Part shown: positions 44,447 through 52,490 of the stretch, in pieces
Numbering within the stretch: position 1 is the first letter of the stretch
How the letters are laid out: each line of letters begins with the position of its first letter
The notes under the pieces: model-generated
What the model was told of the DNA's origin: nothing
Database searches by the model: none
What the model saw: only the letters and a program-made list of their open reading frames with translations
DNA from: Gemmobacter lutimaris
Lineage (GTDB): Bacteria; Pseudomonadota; Alphaproteobacteria; Rhodobacterales; Rhodobacteraceae
NCBI RefSeq assembly: GCF_003570715.1
Contig: NZ_QXXQ01000004.1
Coordinates: 310,001-374,000, forward strand
DNA length: 64,000 bases
Reading direction: 5' to 3'
Translations under genes and position numbers: made by a program

Positions 44447-44506
44447 CGCGCGAGCGTCCGGCGAAAACGCTCCGGTGGAGCGTTTTTAGGTTCGGACGCC
44501 CGCGCG
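44447..44506 (+). terminator. Nested hairpin terminator after fumC
   Basis: The inner stem AAAACGCTCC (44464-44473) pairs with GGAGCGTTTT (44477-44486), ending in a T run to 44487. The outer arms (44447-44460 with 44493-44506) add a 13-base-pair stem with one mismatch. The inner hairpin alone is a good terminator; the outer stem makes an unusually long structure. Confidence 0.8.
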
Positions 44507-44600
44507 GGCCGGGCGTGGATAGGGCGGAGCGCCTTGCATTCCACGCGAACCGCGAGAAAATGGAGCCGGGGCCATGCCCCGGCCCTGTCAGGAGGAAACC

Positions 44601-44786
44601 ATGGCCGAAGTCGTGAACCTCAATCGCTTCCGCAAGGCCAAGGCCCGCGCCGAAGCCCGCGATTCCGCTGATGCCAATGCCGTGAAGTTTGGCCGCAGCA
44701 AGGCGCAGAAGGCGCGCGAGGCGGCGGACGCCGAACGGGCGCGGGCCGAACTGGATGGCAAGAAGCGCGAGACGGATCAGGATTAA
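44601..44786 (+). CDS. DUF4169 family small protein
   Basis: A 61-residue, highly charged protein, MAEVVNLNRFRKAKARAEA at the start, matching the short DUF4169 proteins of Rhodobacterales and relatives. Probably a helical protein; function unknown. Strong AGGAGGAAACC site before ATG 44601. It follows the fumC terminator, so it begins a new unit of three small genes. Confidence 0.82.
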   Translation: MAEVVNLNRFRKAKARAEARDSADANAVKFGRSKAQKAREAADAERARAELDGKKRETDQD

Positions 44787-44832
44787 CCCCGCATTAAATC
44801 AGGTCTGAGAGGATCGGTGGCGGAGGTGCCCG

Positions 44833-45063
44833 ATGATCCTGACCCGCATTGCCCCAGACGCCGACCGATGGATCGTGCAGCTGTTTTCTGCCCGTGCGGT
44901 GGCGGAAGGCGGCATCATCCGTCGCAGTGCCGCCGATGTGGACCGGCTGATCGGCCGTGACCGCCTGCTGCACGAGGTGCGACGACGCGGTTACCGGCTG
45001 GTGGAAAACGCCGGGCAATTCGTGATCTTCTGCAACCGCGACCCGATCCGGCTCTTGCACTGA
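44833..45063 (+). CDS. Conserved small hypothetical protein (76 aa)
   Basis: A 76-residue protein, MILTRIAPDADRWIVQLFSA with a basic centre RLLHEVRRRGYRLVENAGQ and FVIFCNRDP. Similar short proteins occur in Rhodobacteraceae beside DUF4169 genes and are sometimes named as PRA isomerase, which this cannot be at this size. Function unknown. Same strand as its neighbours. Confidence 0.65.
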   Translation: MILTRIAPDADRWIVQLFSARAVAEGGIIRRSAADVDRLIGRDRLLHEVRRRGYRLVENAGQFVIFCNRDPIRLLH

Positions 45064-45077
45064 CCGCGCAACCGGGC

Positions 45078-45126
45078 GCAAATTTCTTGCGAAGAAATTT
45101 GCAAATCTTTTGCCGCAAAAGATTTG
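45078..45126. repeat. Paired palindrome, copy B
   Basis: GCAAATTTCTT (45078-45088) pairs with AAGAAATTTGC (45092-45102), then CAAATCTTTTG (45102-45112) pairs with CAAAAGATTTG (45116-45126). It has the same order and orientation as copy A. It lies 14 bases after a short gene and 23 bases before the ribbon-helix-helix gene, on the same strand. Confidence 0.85.
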
Positions 45127-45149
45127 TCCCAAGCCCCGAGGTGCCCGTG

Positions 45150-45371
45150 ATGTCCGCCCGTCCTGCCAAGCATTCCCTGACGCTGCGGGGGCATCGCACC
45201 AGTGTCTCGCTGGAGGCCGAGTTCTGGCAGGGGTTCCGCGAGCTTGCCAGCGTGCGGGAGATGGGTCTCAATGAACTGGCGGCGGAAATCGACGCGGGGC
45301 GCGAGGGTGATATCGGCCTTGCCTCGGCCATCCGGCTGGCGGTGTTGCGGTATTACCGCGATCGCGGCTGA
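45150..45371 (+). CDS. Ribbon-helix-helix domain protein
   Basis: A 73-residue protein: HSLTLRGHRTSVSLEAEFWQ (beta strand with basic residues), GFRELASVREMGLNELAAEID and a last helix LASAIRLAVLRYYRDRG. It fits the RHH_4 family of small DNA-binding proteins. Targets unknown. The start at ATG 45150 follows GAGG; a GTG one codon earlier is possible. pepN follows after 51 bases. Confidence 0.78.
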   Translation: MSARPAKHSLTLRGHRTSVSLEAEFWQGFRELASVREMGLNELAAEIDAGREGDIGLASAIRLAVLRYYRDRG

Positions 45372-45422
45372 TGGTTGCACCTGCCGCGTCATGCGTTAGC
45401 CTCCGCCGGGAAGGAGACCGAA

Positions 45423-47978
45423 ATGACGCAGCAGACCACCGTTTATCTGGCCGACTACCGCCCCTACAGCCATCCGCTCGACCAGGTGGAGCTGACCTTC
45501 CGGCTGGACCCGCAGGCGACGCGGGTGCGGGCGCGTCTGCATTTCAGCCCCGATCCGGCGCGCAGCCCCGGCGCGGATTTGCGGCTGGATGGCGAAGGTT
45601 TGCGGCTGATCCGGCTTGCACTGGATGGCACCCAACTGGATTGCCAGCCCGATGACACCGGCCTGACGCTGCCCGCCGCGCTTCTGCCCGCCTCGCCCTT
45701 CGTGCTGGAAACCGAGGTCGAGATTGCGCCCGAGGGCAATACCGCGCTGGAGGGGCTTTACATGTCGAACGGCATGTATTGCACGCAATGCGAGGCGGAA
45801 GGCTTTCGCAAGATCACCTATTACCCCGACCGCCCGGACGTCATGGCGCGGTTTCATGTGCGGATCGAAAGCGATCTGCCGGTGCTTCTGTCAAACGGCA
45901 ATCCGGCGGGGCAGGGAGCGGGCTGGGCGGAATGGCATGACCCCTGGCCCAAACCTGCCTATCTGTTCGCGCTGGTCGCGGGCGATCTGGTGGCGCTGCC
46001 TGATCACTTCCTCACGGCCTCGGGCCGTGAGGTCGCGCTGAACATCTGGGTGCGCGCGGGCGACGAATCGCGTTGCGCCTATGCGATGGACGCGCTGAAA
46101 CGCTCGATGCGCTGGGATGAGCAGGTCTATGGTCGTGAATACGATCTGGACGTGTTCAACATCGTCGCTGTGGACGATTTCAACATGGGCGCGATGGAGA
46201 ACAAGGGGCTGAACATCTTCAACTCCAAGCTGGTGCTGGCCAGTCCCGAAACCGCGACCGACACCGATTATGAACGGATCGAGGCCGTGATCGCGCATGA
46301 ATACTTTCATAACTGGACGGGAAATCGCATCACCTGCCGCGACTGGTTTCAGCTGTGCCTGAAAGAAGGGCTGACCGTGTTCCGCGATCAGCAGTTCTCG
46401 GGCGACATGCGGTCGCATGCGGTGAAGCGGATCGAGGATGTGCAGGCACTGCGCGCGCGCCAGTTCCGCGAAGATCAGGGGCCGCTGGCCCATCCGGTGC
46501 GGCCTGACAGTTTTGTCGAGATTAACAATTTCTACACTGCCACCGTTTATGAAAAAGGGGCCGAGGTCATCGGCATGCTCAAGCGTCTGGTGGGGGATGC
46601 GGATTACGCCCGTGCGCTGGATCTTTACTTTGCGCGCCATGATGGCGAGGCGGCGACGATTGAAGACTGGCTGAAGGTGTTCGAGGATGCGACCGGCCGC
46701 GACCTCGGGCAGTTCAAGCGCTGGTATACCGAGGCGGGCACCCCGCGCCTGACGGTGGAGGAGGAGTGGAAAGACGGTCTTTATTCACTGACGCTGGAAC
46801 AGCATCTGCCGCCGACGCCGGGGCAGCCGGAAAAGGCGCCCAAGGTCATTCCTGTGGCGGTGGGCCTGCTGAACCCGAATGGCGACGAGGTGCTGCCGAC
46901 GAAGGTGCTTGAACTGACCGAAGCACGGCAGAGCTTCCGCTTCGAGGGGCTTGCCAGCCGTCCTGTCGCCTCGATCTTGCGCGGCTTTTCGGCGCCGGTG
47001 GTGCTGGACCGCGCTGTCAGCACGGCCGAACGTGCCTTTCTGCTGGCGCATGACACCGACCCGTTCAACCGGTGGGAGGCCGGGCGCGCGCTGGCGAAAG
47101 AGGTGCTGGCCGATCTGGCGGAGGGAGCTCCGGCTGTTGGCCCCGACTGGCTGGAGGCGTTGGTGCGGCTGGTTCAGGACGACAGTCTTGATCCCGCGTT
47201 CCGTGCGCTGGCGCTGCGCCTGCCGGGGGAGGATGACATGGCCGCGACCCTGGCGGCCGCGGGCAAACAGCCCGACCCGGCAGCACTCCATACCGCCCGG
47301 CGCCGCATGGCGGCGGCTCTGGCCGAGGCACTGGCCCCAGCCCTGCCCAGATTGATGGAGGCGACACGGATCACCGGAGTCTTCTCGCCCGATGCGGTTC
47401 AGGCGGGCAAGCGGGCGCTGCACAATGCCTGCCTTGCGTTGCAAACCCTGTGTGACGGTGGCGCGGCCGCCGAGGCGGCCTTTGCCGCTGCGACCAACAT
47501 GACCGACAGCCTTGCCGCGCTTGCCGCATTGCTGGAAATTGGCCGGGGTCAGCCGCAGCTTGACGCCTTCGAGGCGCGCTGGCGTCATGACCGGCTGGTG
47601 ATGGACAAATGGTTCATGGTGCAGGTGCTGCATGCGGCACCTGACCAGACTGCGCGAACGGTCGAACGCCTGACCGCGCGCGCCGATTTCGACTGGAAGA
47701 ACCCCAATCGCTTCCGCGCGGTCATCGGTGCGCTCAGCGCCAATCACGCGGGCTTCCATTATCGGGATGGCGCGAGCTACCGGCTACTGGCCGACTGGCT
47801 GCTTCGGCTGGACCCGAAAAACCCGCAGACAGCGGCGCGCATGTCCACCGCCTTCGAAACCTGGCGACGCTACGATTCGGGACGTCAGGGGCTGATCCGG
47901 GCCGAACTGGCCCGCATCCTTGCCGCCCCCGGTCTCAGCCGCGATCTGGGCGAGATGGCAATGCGGATGGCGGGCTGA
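45423..47978 (+). CDS. pepN: Aminopeptidase N (M1 family)
   Basis: An 851-residue zinc metallopeptidase. The exopeptidase motif MGAMENKG is near residue 255, the zinc motif HEYFHNWTGNR near 292, and the third ligand Glu in LKEGLTVFRDQ. The C-terminal DUF3458 part is present, giving the full length typical of bacterial PepN. It removes N-terminal residues in the cytoplasm and helps recycle peptides. Convergent with an SLT lipoprotein gene. Confidence 0.96.
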   Translation: MTQQTTVYLADYRPYSHPLDQVELTFRLDPQATRVRARLHFSPDPARSPGADLRLDGEGLRLIRLALDGTQLDCQPDDTGLTLPAALLPASPFVLETEVEIAPEGNTALEGLYMSNGMYCTQCEAEGFRKITYYPDRPDVMARFHVRIESDLPVLLSNGNPAGQGAGWAEWHDPWPKPAYLFALVAGDLVALPDHFLTASGREVALNIWVRAGDESRCAYAMDALKRSMRWDEQVYGREYDLDVFNIVAVDDFNMGAMENKGLNIFNSKLVLASPETATDTDYERIEAVIAHEYFHNWTGNRITCRDWFQLCLKEGLTVFRDQQFSGDMRSHAVKRIEDVQALRARQFREDQGPLAHPVRPDSFVEINNFYTATVYEKGAEVIGMLKRLVGDADYARALDLYFARHDGEAATIEDWLKVFEDATGRDLGQFKRWYTEAGTPRLTVEEEWKDGLYSLTLEQHLPPTPGQPEKAPKVIPVAVGLLNPNGDEVLPTKVLELTEARQSFRFEGLASRPVASILRGFSAPVVLDRAVSTAERAFLLAHDTDPFNRWEAGRALAKEVLADLAEGAPAVGPDWLEALVRLVQDDSLDPAFRALALRLPGEDDMAATLAAAGKQPDPAALHTARRRMAAALAEALAPALPRLMEATRITGVFSPDAVQAGKRALHNACLALQTLCDGGAAAEAAFAAATNMTDSLAALAALLEIGRGQPQLDAFEARWRHDRLVMDKWFMVQVLHAAPDQTARTVERLTARADFDWKNPNRFRAVIGALSANHAGFHYRDGASYRLLADWLLRLDPKNPQTAARMSTAFETWRRYDSGRQGLIRAELARILAAPGLSRDLGEMAMRMAG

Positions 47979-48027
47979 TTTCATACTGACCCCAATATCC
48001 CTATGGGGGTGCGGAACGCCGCATAAG

Positions 48028-48046
48028 GGGGGGCAGGCAGCCCCCC
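48028..48046. terminator. GC hairpin between pepN and SLT lipoprotein gene
   Basis: GGGGGGC (48028-48034), loop AGGCA, GCCCCCC (48040-48046). It lies between convergent genes, with no T run. It resembles the first hairpin at 54154-54172. Confidence 0.5.
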
Positions 48047-48056
48047 TGAGGCCGGA

Positions 48057-48668
48057 TCAACCTTTTTGGCAGTAGATCTGCTGGCTGATCCAGTCACGCA
48101 TCTCGGCGCGCTTGTCGGATTTGCGGAACGGCATCCAGTCGCGCCCAATGCCGCGGTTCCCCCCGCCGACTGCCATGCCGTCACGTTCGACATGATAGGC
48201 CATCATTTCCACCGCGCAGTCGAGATTGGCGGTGCCATTCTTCAGCGCGGCACCAGAGGTGGCATCGCAGCCGTAGTTGCGCGCCGAGCGGGGCGAGATC
48301 TGCATGATGCCAAAATACTTGCCACCGCCACCGACCGCAGCAGGGTTGTGGCTGCTTTCATATTTGCCGACGGCCGAAATCAACCCGGCCCAGAAAGCGC
48401 GGCGCTGCGGCACAGGCGCGTCGGCATAGGCGGGGCACCAGTTGTCGATGTCGGAGGGCACGCGGTCTGCCAGAGCCTTGTCCTCCTGAGCCACCGCCAG
48501 CAGGGTGTTGGCGGTCCATTCGGCGGCTTCGGGACGGTGATCCCAGCGCATCGGAGGTGGCGTGGCTGCGCGCGAGACCATCTGTGCGGCTTCGGTCGTG
48601 CAGCCTGCCAGAGCCAGCGCAACAAAAGCGCCCTGCATGCCCCGGATGATCGCAGTTTTCCCCAGCAT
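48057..48668 (-). CDS. Lytic transglycosylase SLT-domain lipoprotein
   Basis: A 203-residue protein with a lipobox LALAGC near residue 23. The SLT-like catalytic part has GKYESSHNPAAVGGGGKYFG with the Glu, then IMQISPRSARNYGC. The family cleaves peptidoglycan glycan strands. The ATG at 48668 has AAGGG adjacent; an internal ATG ten codons later is an alternative start. Divergent from gatB. Confidence 0.85.
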   Translation of the reverse strand: MLGKTAIIRGMQGAFVALALAGCTTEAAQMVSRAATPPPMRWDHRPEAAEWTANTLLAVAQEDKALADRVPSDIDNWCPAYADAPVPQRRAFWAGLISAVGKYESSHNPAAVGGGGKYFGIMQISPRSARNYGCDATSGAALKNGTANLDCAVEMMAYHVERDGMAVGGGNRGIGRDWMPFRKSDKRAEMRDWISQQIYCQKG

Positions 48669-48835
48669 CCCTTGCCCAAGGTGGCATCGCCCCCAGCGGC
48701 GACAGACGCTATTTGCCTGCGCAACTGCCCTTCGGGCAAGCGCGGCGTGTTGACATGCGCGAAAATCCGCCCGCAGCGCCTTGCCGCGCTGCGCGGCGCT
48801 GCCTATGAAGGGGGCAAGATTGCAAGGGGAAACCG

Positions 48836-50347
48836 ATGCTCGACCTGACCTATGAAGCGCCGAAACCGAAGGTGATCGCCGGGGCGAAACACGACTGGGA
48901 ACTGGTGATCGGGATGGAGATTCACGCCCAGGTTTCCTCGAACGCCAAGCTGTTCTCGGGCGCCTCCACCGCCGTAGGGGCGGAACCGAACAGCAATGTC
49001 AGCTTCGTTGATTGCGCCATGCCGGGCATGCTGCCGGTGATCAACGAATATTGCGTGGAACAGGCGGTGCGCTCGGGGCTGGGCCTCAAGGCCGCGATCA
49101 ACCTGCGCTCGGCCTTCGACCGCAAGAATTACTTCTACCCGGACCTGCCGCAAGGCTATCAGATCAGCCAGCTTTATCACCCGATCGTGGGCGAGGGCGA
49201 AGTGCTGGTGGAAATGGGGCCGGGCGTGGCACGTCTGGTGCGGATCGAGCGCATCCATCTGGAGCAGGACGCCGGCAAGTCGATTCATGACATGGACCCG
49301 AACATGTCCTTTGTCGATTTCAACCGCACCGGCGTGGCTCTGATGGAGATCGTCAGCCGCCCTGACATCCGCGGACCCGAGGAAGCGGCGGCCTATGTGT
49401 CCAAGCTGCGCCAGATCCTGCGCTATCTGGGCACCTGCGACGGCAACATGCAGAACGGCAATCTGCGCGCCGATGTGAACGTGTCGGTCTGCCGCCCTGG
49501 TCAGTATGAGAAGTATCAGGAAACGCAGGATTTCTCGCATCTGGGCACGCGCTGCGAGATCAAGAACATGAACTCGCTGCGCTTTATCCAGGCCGCGATT
49601 GATTACGAGGCCCGGCGCCAGATTGCCATTCTGGAGGATGGCGGTTCGATCACGCAGGAAACCCGGCTTTACGATCCTGACAAGGGCGAGACCCGGTCGA
49701 TGCGCTCCAAGGAAGAGGCGCATGACTATCGCTATTTTCCCTGCCCGGACCTGCTGCCGCTGGAAATCGAGCAGGCATGGGTCGATGACATCGCCGCGCG
49801 GATGCCGGAACTGCCGGACGCCAAGAAAGCGCGCTTCATGGGCGATTTCGGTCTGACTGATTACGATGCGAACGTCCTGACCGCCGAACTGGATTCGGCA
49901 GCGTTCTTTGAGGCCGTGGCGCAGGGGCGTGACGGCAAGCTGGCGGCGAACTGGGTCATCAACGAGTTGTTCGGCCGACTGAACAAGGAAGGCCATGCCA
50001 TTGGCGACAGCCCGGTCTCGGCTGCGCAACTGGGCGGTATGCTCGACCTGCTGTCGAAGGGCGATATCACGTCGAAAATGGCCAAGGATCTGTTTGAAAT
50101 CCTCTGGACCGAAGGCGGCGATCCGGCCGAGGTGGCGGCGGCGCGTGGCATGAAGGCCGTCACCGATACCGGCGCCATCGAAAAGGCGCTGGACGATCTG
50201 ATCGCGGCCAACCCGGCGCAGGTCGAAAAGGCCAAGGTCAATGCCAAGCTTGCCGGCTGGTTCACCGGCCAGGTGCTGAAGGCGACCGGCGGCAAGGCCA
50301 ATCCGGCGGTGGTGAACGAGATGGTGGCCAAAAAGCTCGGGCTTTGA
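48836..50347 (+). CDS. gatB: Aspartyl/glutamyl-tRNA amidotransferase subunit B
   Basis: A 503-residue GatB of the GatCAB complex, which converts Glu-tRNA(Gln) or Asp-tRNA(Asn) to the amidated form. It has [55 protein letters not shown] and [14 protein letters not shown], plus the GatB/YqeY tail. Strong terminator after it. gatA and gatC are not in the window. Confidence 0.97.
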   Translation: MLDLTYEAPKPKVIAGAKHDWELVIGMEIHAQVSSNAKLFSGASTAVGAEPNSNVSFVDCAMPGMLPVINEYCVEQAVRSGLGLKAAINLRSAFDRKNYFYPDLPQGYQISQLYHPIVGEGEVLVEMGPGVARLVRIERIHLEQDAGKSIHDMDPNMSFVDFNRTGVALMEIVSRPDIRGPEEAAAYVSKLRQILRYLGTCDGNMQNGNLRADVNVSVCRPGQYEKYQETQDFSHLGTRCEIKNMNSLRFIQAAIDYEARRQIAILEDGGSITQETRLYDPDKGETRSMRSKEEAHDYRYFPCPDLLPLEIEQAWVDDIAARMPELPDAKKARFMGDFGLTDYDANVLTAELDSAAFFEAVAQGRDGKLAANWVINELFGRLNKEGHAIGDSPVSAAQLGGMLDLLSKGDITSKMAKDLFEILWTEGGDPAEVAAARGMKAVTDTGAIEKALDDLIAANPAQVEKAKVNAKLAGWFTGQVLKATGGKANPAVVNEMVAKKLGL

Positions 50348-50367
50348 CGCAAGTTCTGGTAGATTGG

Positions 50368-50403
50368 AAAGGGGCGGATACCAGATCCGCCCCTTTTGCT
50401 TTT
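50368..50403 (+). terminator. Rho-independent terminator after gatB
   Basis: AAAGGGGCGGAT (50368-50379), loop ACCAG, ATCCGCCCCTTT (50385-50396), then TGCTTTT. Confidence 0.9.
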
Positions 50404-50502
50404 CGATCACAGCCATCGGCTGCTTTGTGCCGGATTCTCTTTGAATTGCTTGGAGTTGCGCGCGGAATCTGACATTCTGCGCGAAGTTTGCGGGAGGCAC
50501 GC

Positions 50503-50892
50503 ATGCAGCAGTATGAATTCAAGGTCATTCCGGCACCGCGCAAGGCCGACAAGGTCAAGGGGCTGAAATCGGTCGAGGACCGTTTCGCCCATGCGCTGAT
50601 GCAGCTGATGAACCGGCTGGGCGCCGAGGGCTGGGATTACGTCCGCGCCGATGTCCTGCCCTGTGATGAACGGGTGGGCCTGACCGGCAAAGCCACCAAC
50701 TTCCACAACATGCTCGTGTTCCGCCGCCCCGTGGCGGCCGAGGTCGTGACCGCCTTGCCCGAAGTGGCCGAGGTAGCCGCCGCCAGCCCGGCCCGGCTGA
50801 GCACGCAGGTTCAAGAGGGGCGTGCCCCCGTCGTCGGCCCGGCGCGGGGCGAGGAAAAGCCTGCCGAAAAGACCGAAATCGCGGCCGAGTGA
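50503..50892 (+). CDS. DUF4177 domain protein
   Basis: A 129-residue protein: MQQYEFKVIPAPRKADKVKG, then LMNRLGAEGWDYVRADVLP, the DUF4177 core, and a low-complexity Ala/Glu-rich tail. Function unknown. GGGAGG lies before ATG 50503. It ends exactly next to the convergent aminotransferase stop, without a gap. Confidence 0.83.
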   Translation: MQQYEFKVIPAPRKADKVKGLKSVEDRFAHALMQLMNRLGAEGWDYVRADVLPCDERVGLTGKATNFHNMLVFRRPVAAEVVTALPEVAEVAAASPARLSTQVQEGRAPVVGPARGEEKPAEKTEIAAE

Positions 50893-52002
50893 TCAGCCGC
50901 GCGCGGCGGCCAATGCCTCTGGCAGGGCGGCCGCGAAAGTCTCCAGCATCGTCGCCGGGCCACAACTGACACGGATACACCGGTCATGCGGTGCGACGAA
51001 GGGCATGCGGATGAAAACGCCGCGCGCCGCCAGTTCGCGCACCACCGCGCGGGCGAAATCGCCATTGGCGCCGCAGTCGATGGTCAGGAAATTGGTGGCC
51101 GAAGGCAGGGAGGTCAGGCCGTTCGCGCGCGCGATATCGGCCAGCCGGGCGCGCGCCGCCGAGACCTCGGTTCGCACATGGGCGAGCCAGTCCTGATCGG
51201 CCAGCGCCGCCAGCGCCCCGGCCTGCGCAATCCGGCCCATGCCGAAATGGTTGCGCACCTTGTTGAAGGCCGAGATCAGCCCCGGCGCCGCGATGGCATA
51301 GCCGACACGCAGCCCGGCCATCCCGTATCCTTTTGAGAAGGTGCGGAACCGGATCACACGCGGGTCATCGGCGTCGATCTGTGCCTCGGTCCCCGGCGGC
51401 GCGAGGTCGATATAGGCCTCGTCCAGCACCATCAAGACGCCCTCGGGCAGCCGCGTTACCATATCGGCAATCACGGCGCCGGGGTGGTGCGAGCCCATCG
51501 GGTTGTCGGGATTGGCGATATACAGCAGTTTCGGCTGAACCTCCGACGCGCGGGCCAGCAGCGCCTCGGGGTCTTCGTGGTTGCCGGTATAGGGCACCTT
51601 GTGCAGCACCCCGCCATAGCCCGCGACGTGAAAGTTGAAGGTCGGATAAGCGCCGCCCGAGGTGACGACGGCATCGCCAGGTTCCACGACCAGCCGCACG
51701 AGATAGCCTAGCAGCCCGTCGATCCCTTCGCCCACCACGATATGATCCGGCGTCACGCCATGATGCGCCGCCAGCGCCACGCGCAGATCGTGGTTTTCCG
51801 GGTCGCCATACATCCAGACCTCCCGCGCCGCCGCCGCCATGGCCGTGATGGCGCGGGGCGAGGGGCCGAAGGCGCTTTCATTGGCACCAAGGCGCGCGGT
51901 GAAGGGGTGGCCCGAGGCACGTTCTGCGGTTTCCGGGCCGACGAAGGGCACGGTGGCAGGCAGCGACTGGACGAGCGGGGTGTAACGCGGGGTCTGGGTC
52001 AT
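50893..52002 (-). CDS. PLP-dependent aminotransferase, histidinol-phosphate aminotransferase-like
   Basis: A 369-residue fold-type I aminotransferase (class I/II). RLGANESAFGPSPRA near the N-terminus, GEGIDGLLGYLVRL, IANPDNPMGSHH, VLDEAYIDL and the Schiff-base Lys in FRTFSKGYGMAGLRVGY (about 223). This is the HisC/CobD-like group. There are no his genes nearby, so a role in histidine synthesis is not certain. 37 bases upstream of its start is the DUF1992 gene on the same strand. Confidence 0.87.
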   Translation of the reverse strand: MTQTPRYTPLVQSLPATVPFVGPETAERASGHPFTARLGANESAFGPSPRAITAMAAAAREVWMYGDPENHDLRVALAAHHGVTPDHIVVGEGIDGLLGYLVRLVVEPGDAVVTSGGAYPTFNFHVAGYGGVLHKVPYTGNHEDPEALLARASEVQPKLLYIANPDNPMGSHHPGAVIADMVTRLPEGVLMVLDEAYIDLAPPGTEAQIDADDPRVIRFRTFSKGYGMAGLRVGYAIAAPGLISAFNKVRNHFGMGRIAQAGALAALADQDWLAHVRTEVSAARARLADIARANGLTSLPSATNFLTIDCGANGDFARAVVRELAARGVFIRMPFVAPHDRCIRVSCGPATMLETFAAALPEALAAARG

Positions 52003-52039
52003 GGCGGCATATCAGCCGGAAACCGGCCGCCCCGCAAGA

Positions 52040-52372
52040 TCAGCCTTTCAGGAAAGCGCGCCGCGCCTCTTCTGCCATGGCCTGCCGCATTTGCAGATCG
52101 GCCAGCACCCGCATCGCCGCCTTGCGTTCGTCCGCATCCGTCAGGCTGGCAAGATGCGCCTGCTGTGCAAGCACCTGCTTTTTCAGGGTGATTTCTTCGG
52201 GCAGCGCACCGGCCTCGGCCATGATACGAAATCCCACGGCCTCGCCCGCGGAAACGAAGGCATCGCCGGGACGTTCAGGCAAAGGGTGACCCTCGCCCTT
52301 CAGGCCCGAAAGCTGCCCCTCGGCCCGGGCTTTCAGCATCATCCGTTCAGCAATGCGGTTCAACCATGACAT
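52040..52372 (-). CDS. DUF1992 (DnaJ-C28-like) domain protein
   Basis: A 110-residue protein: MSWLNRIAERMMLKARAEGQ, LSGLKGEGHPLPE (the DUF1992 core), then long helices. The family includes the conserved domain of animal DNAJC28. Function unknown in bacteria. The ATG at 52372 is chosen on similarity, since no good ribosome site is visible. Divergent from the MFS gene. Confidence 0.8.
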   Translation of the reverse strand: MSWLNRIAERMMLKARAEGQLSGLKGEGHPLPERPGDAFVSAGEAVGFRIMAEAGALPEEITLKKQVLAQQAHLASLTDADERKAAMRVLADLQMRQAMAEEARRAFLKG

Positions 52373-52490
52373 AGGCCGAATCTGCACACGCACGGCCGTG
52401 AAGGCAAGGGCTGCGACAAAGGGTTGCACCCGGCGCCGAATGGGGGCGATATGGCGGCATCCCCGGAAACCCGTTGCCCGAGGCGTGCCC

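Noticed and set aside
50893-52002. Firm naming as hisC
   Set aside because: The fold and motifs fit HisC-like enzymes, but no histidine genes are nearby and the group includes other aminotransferases.
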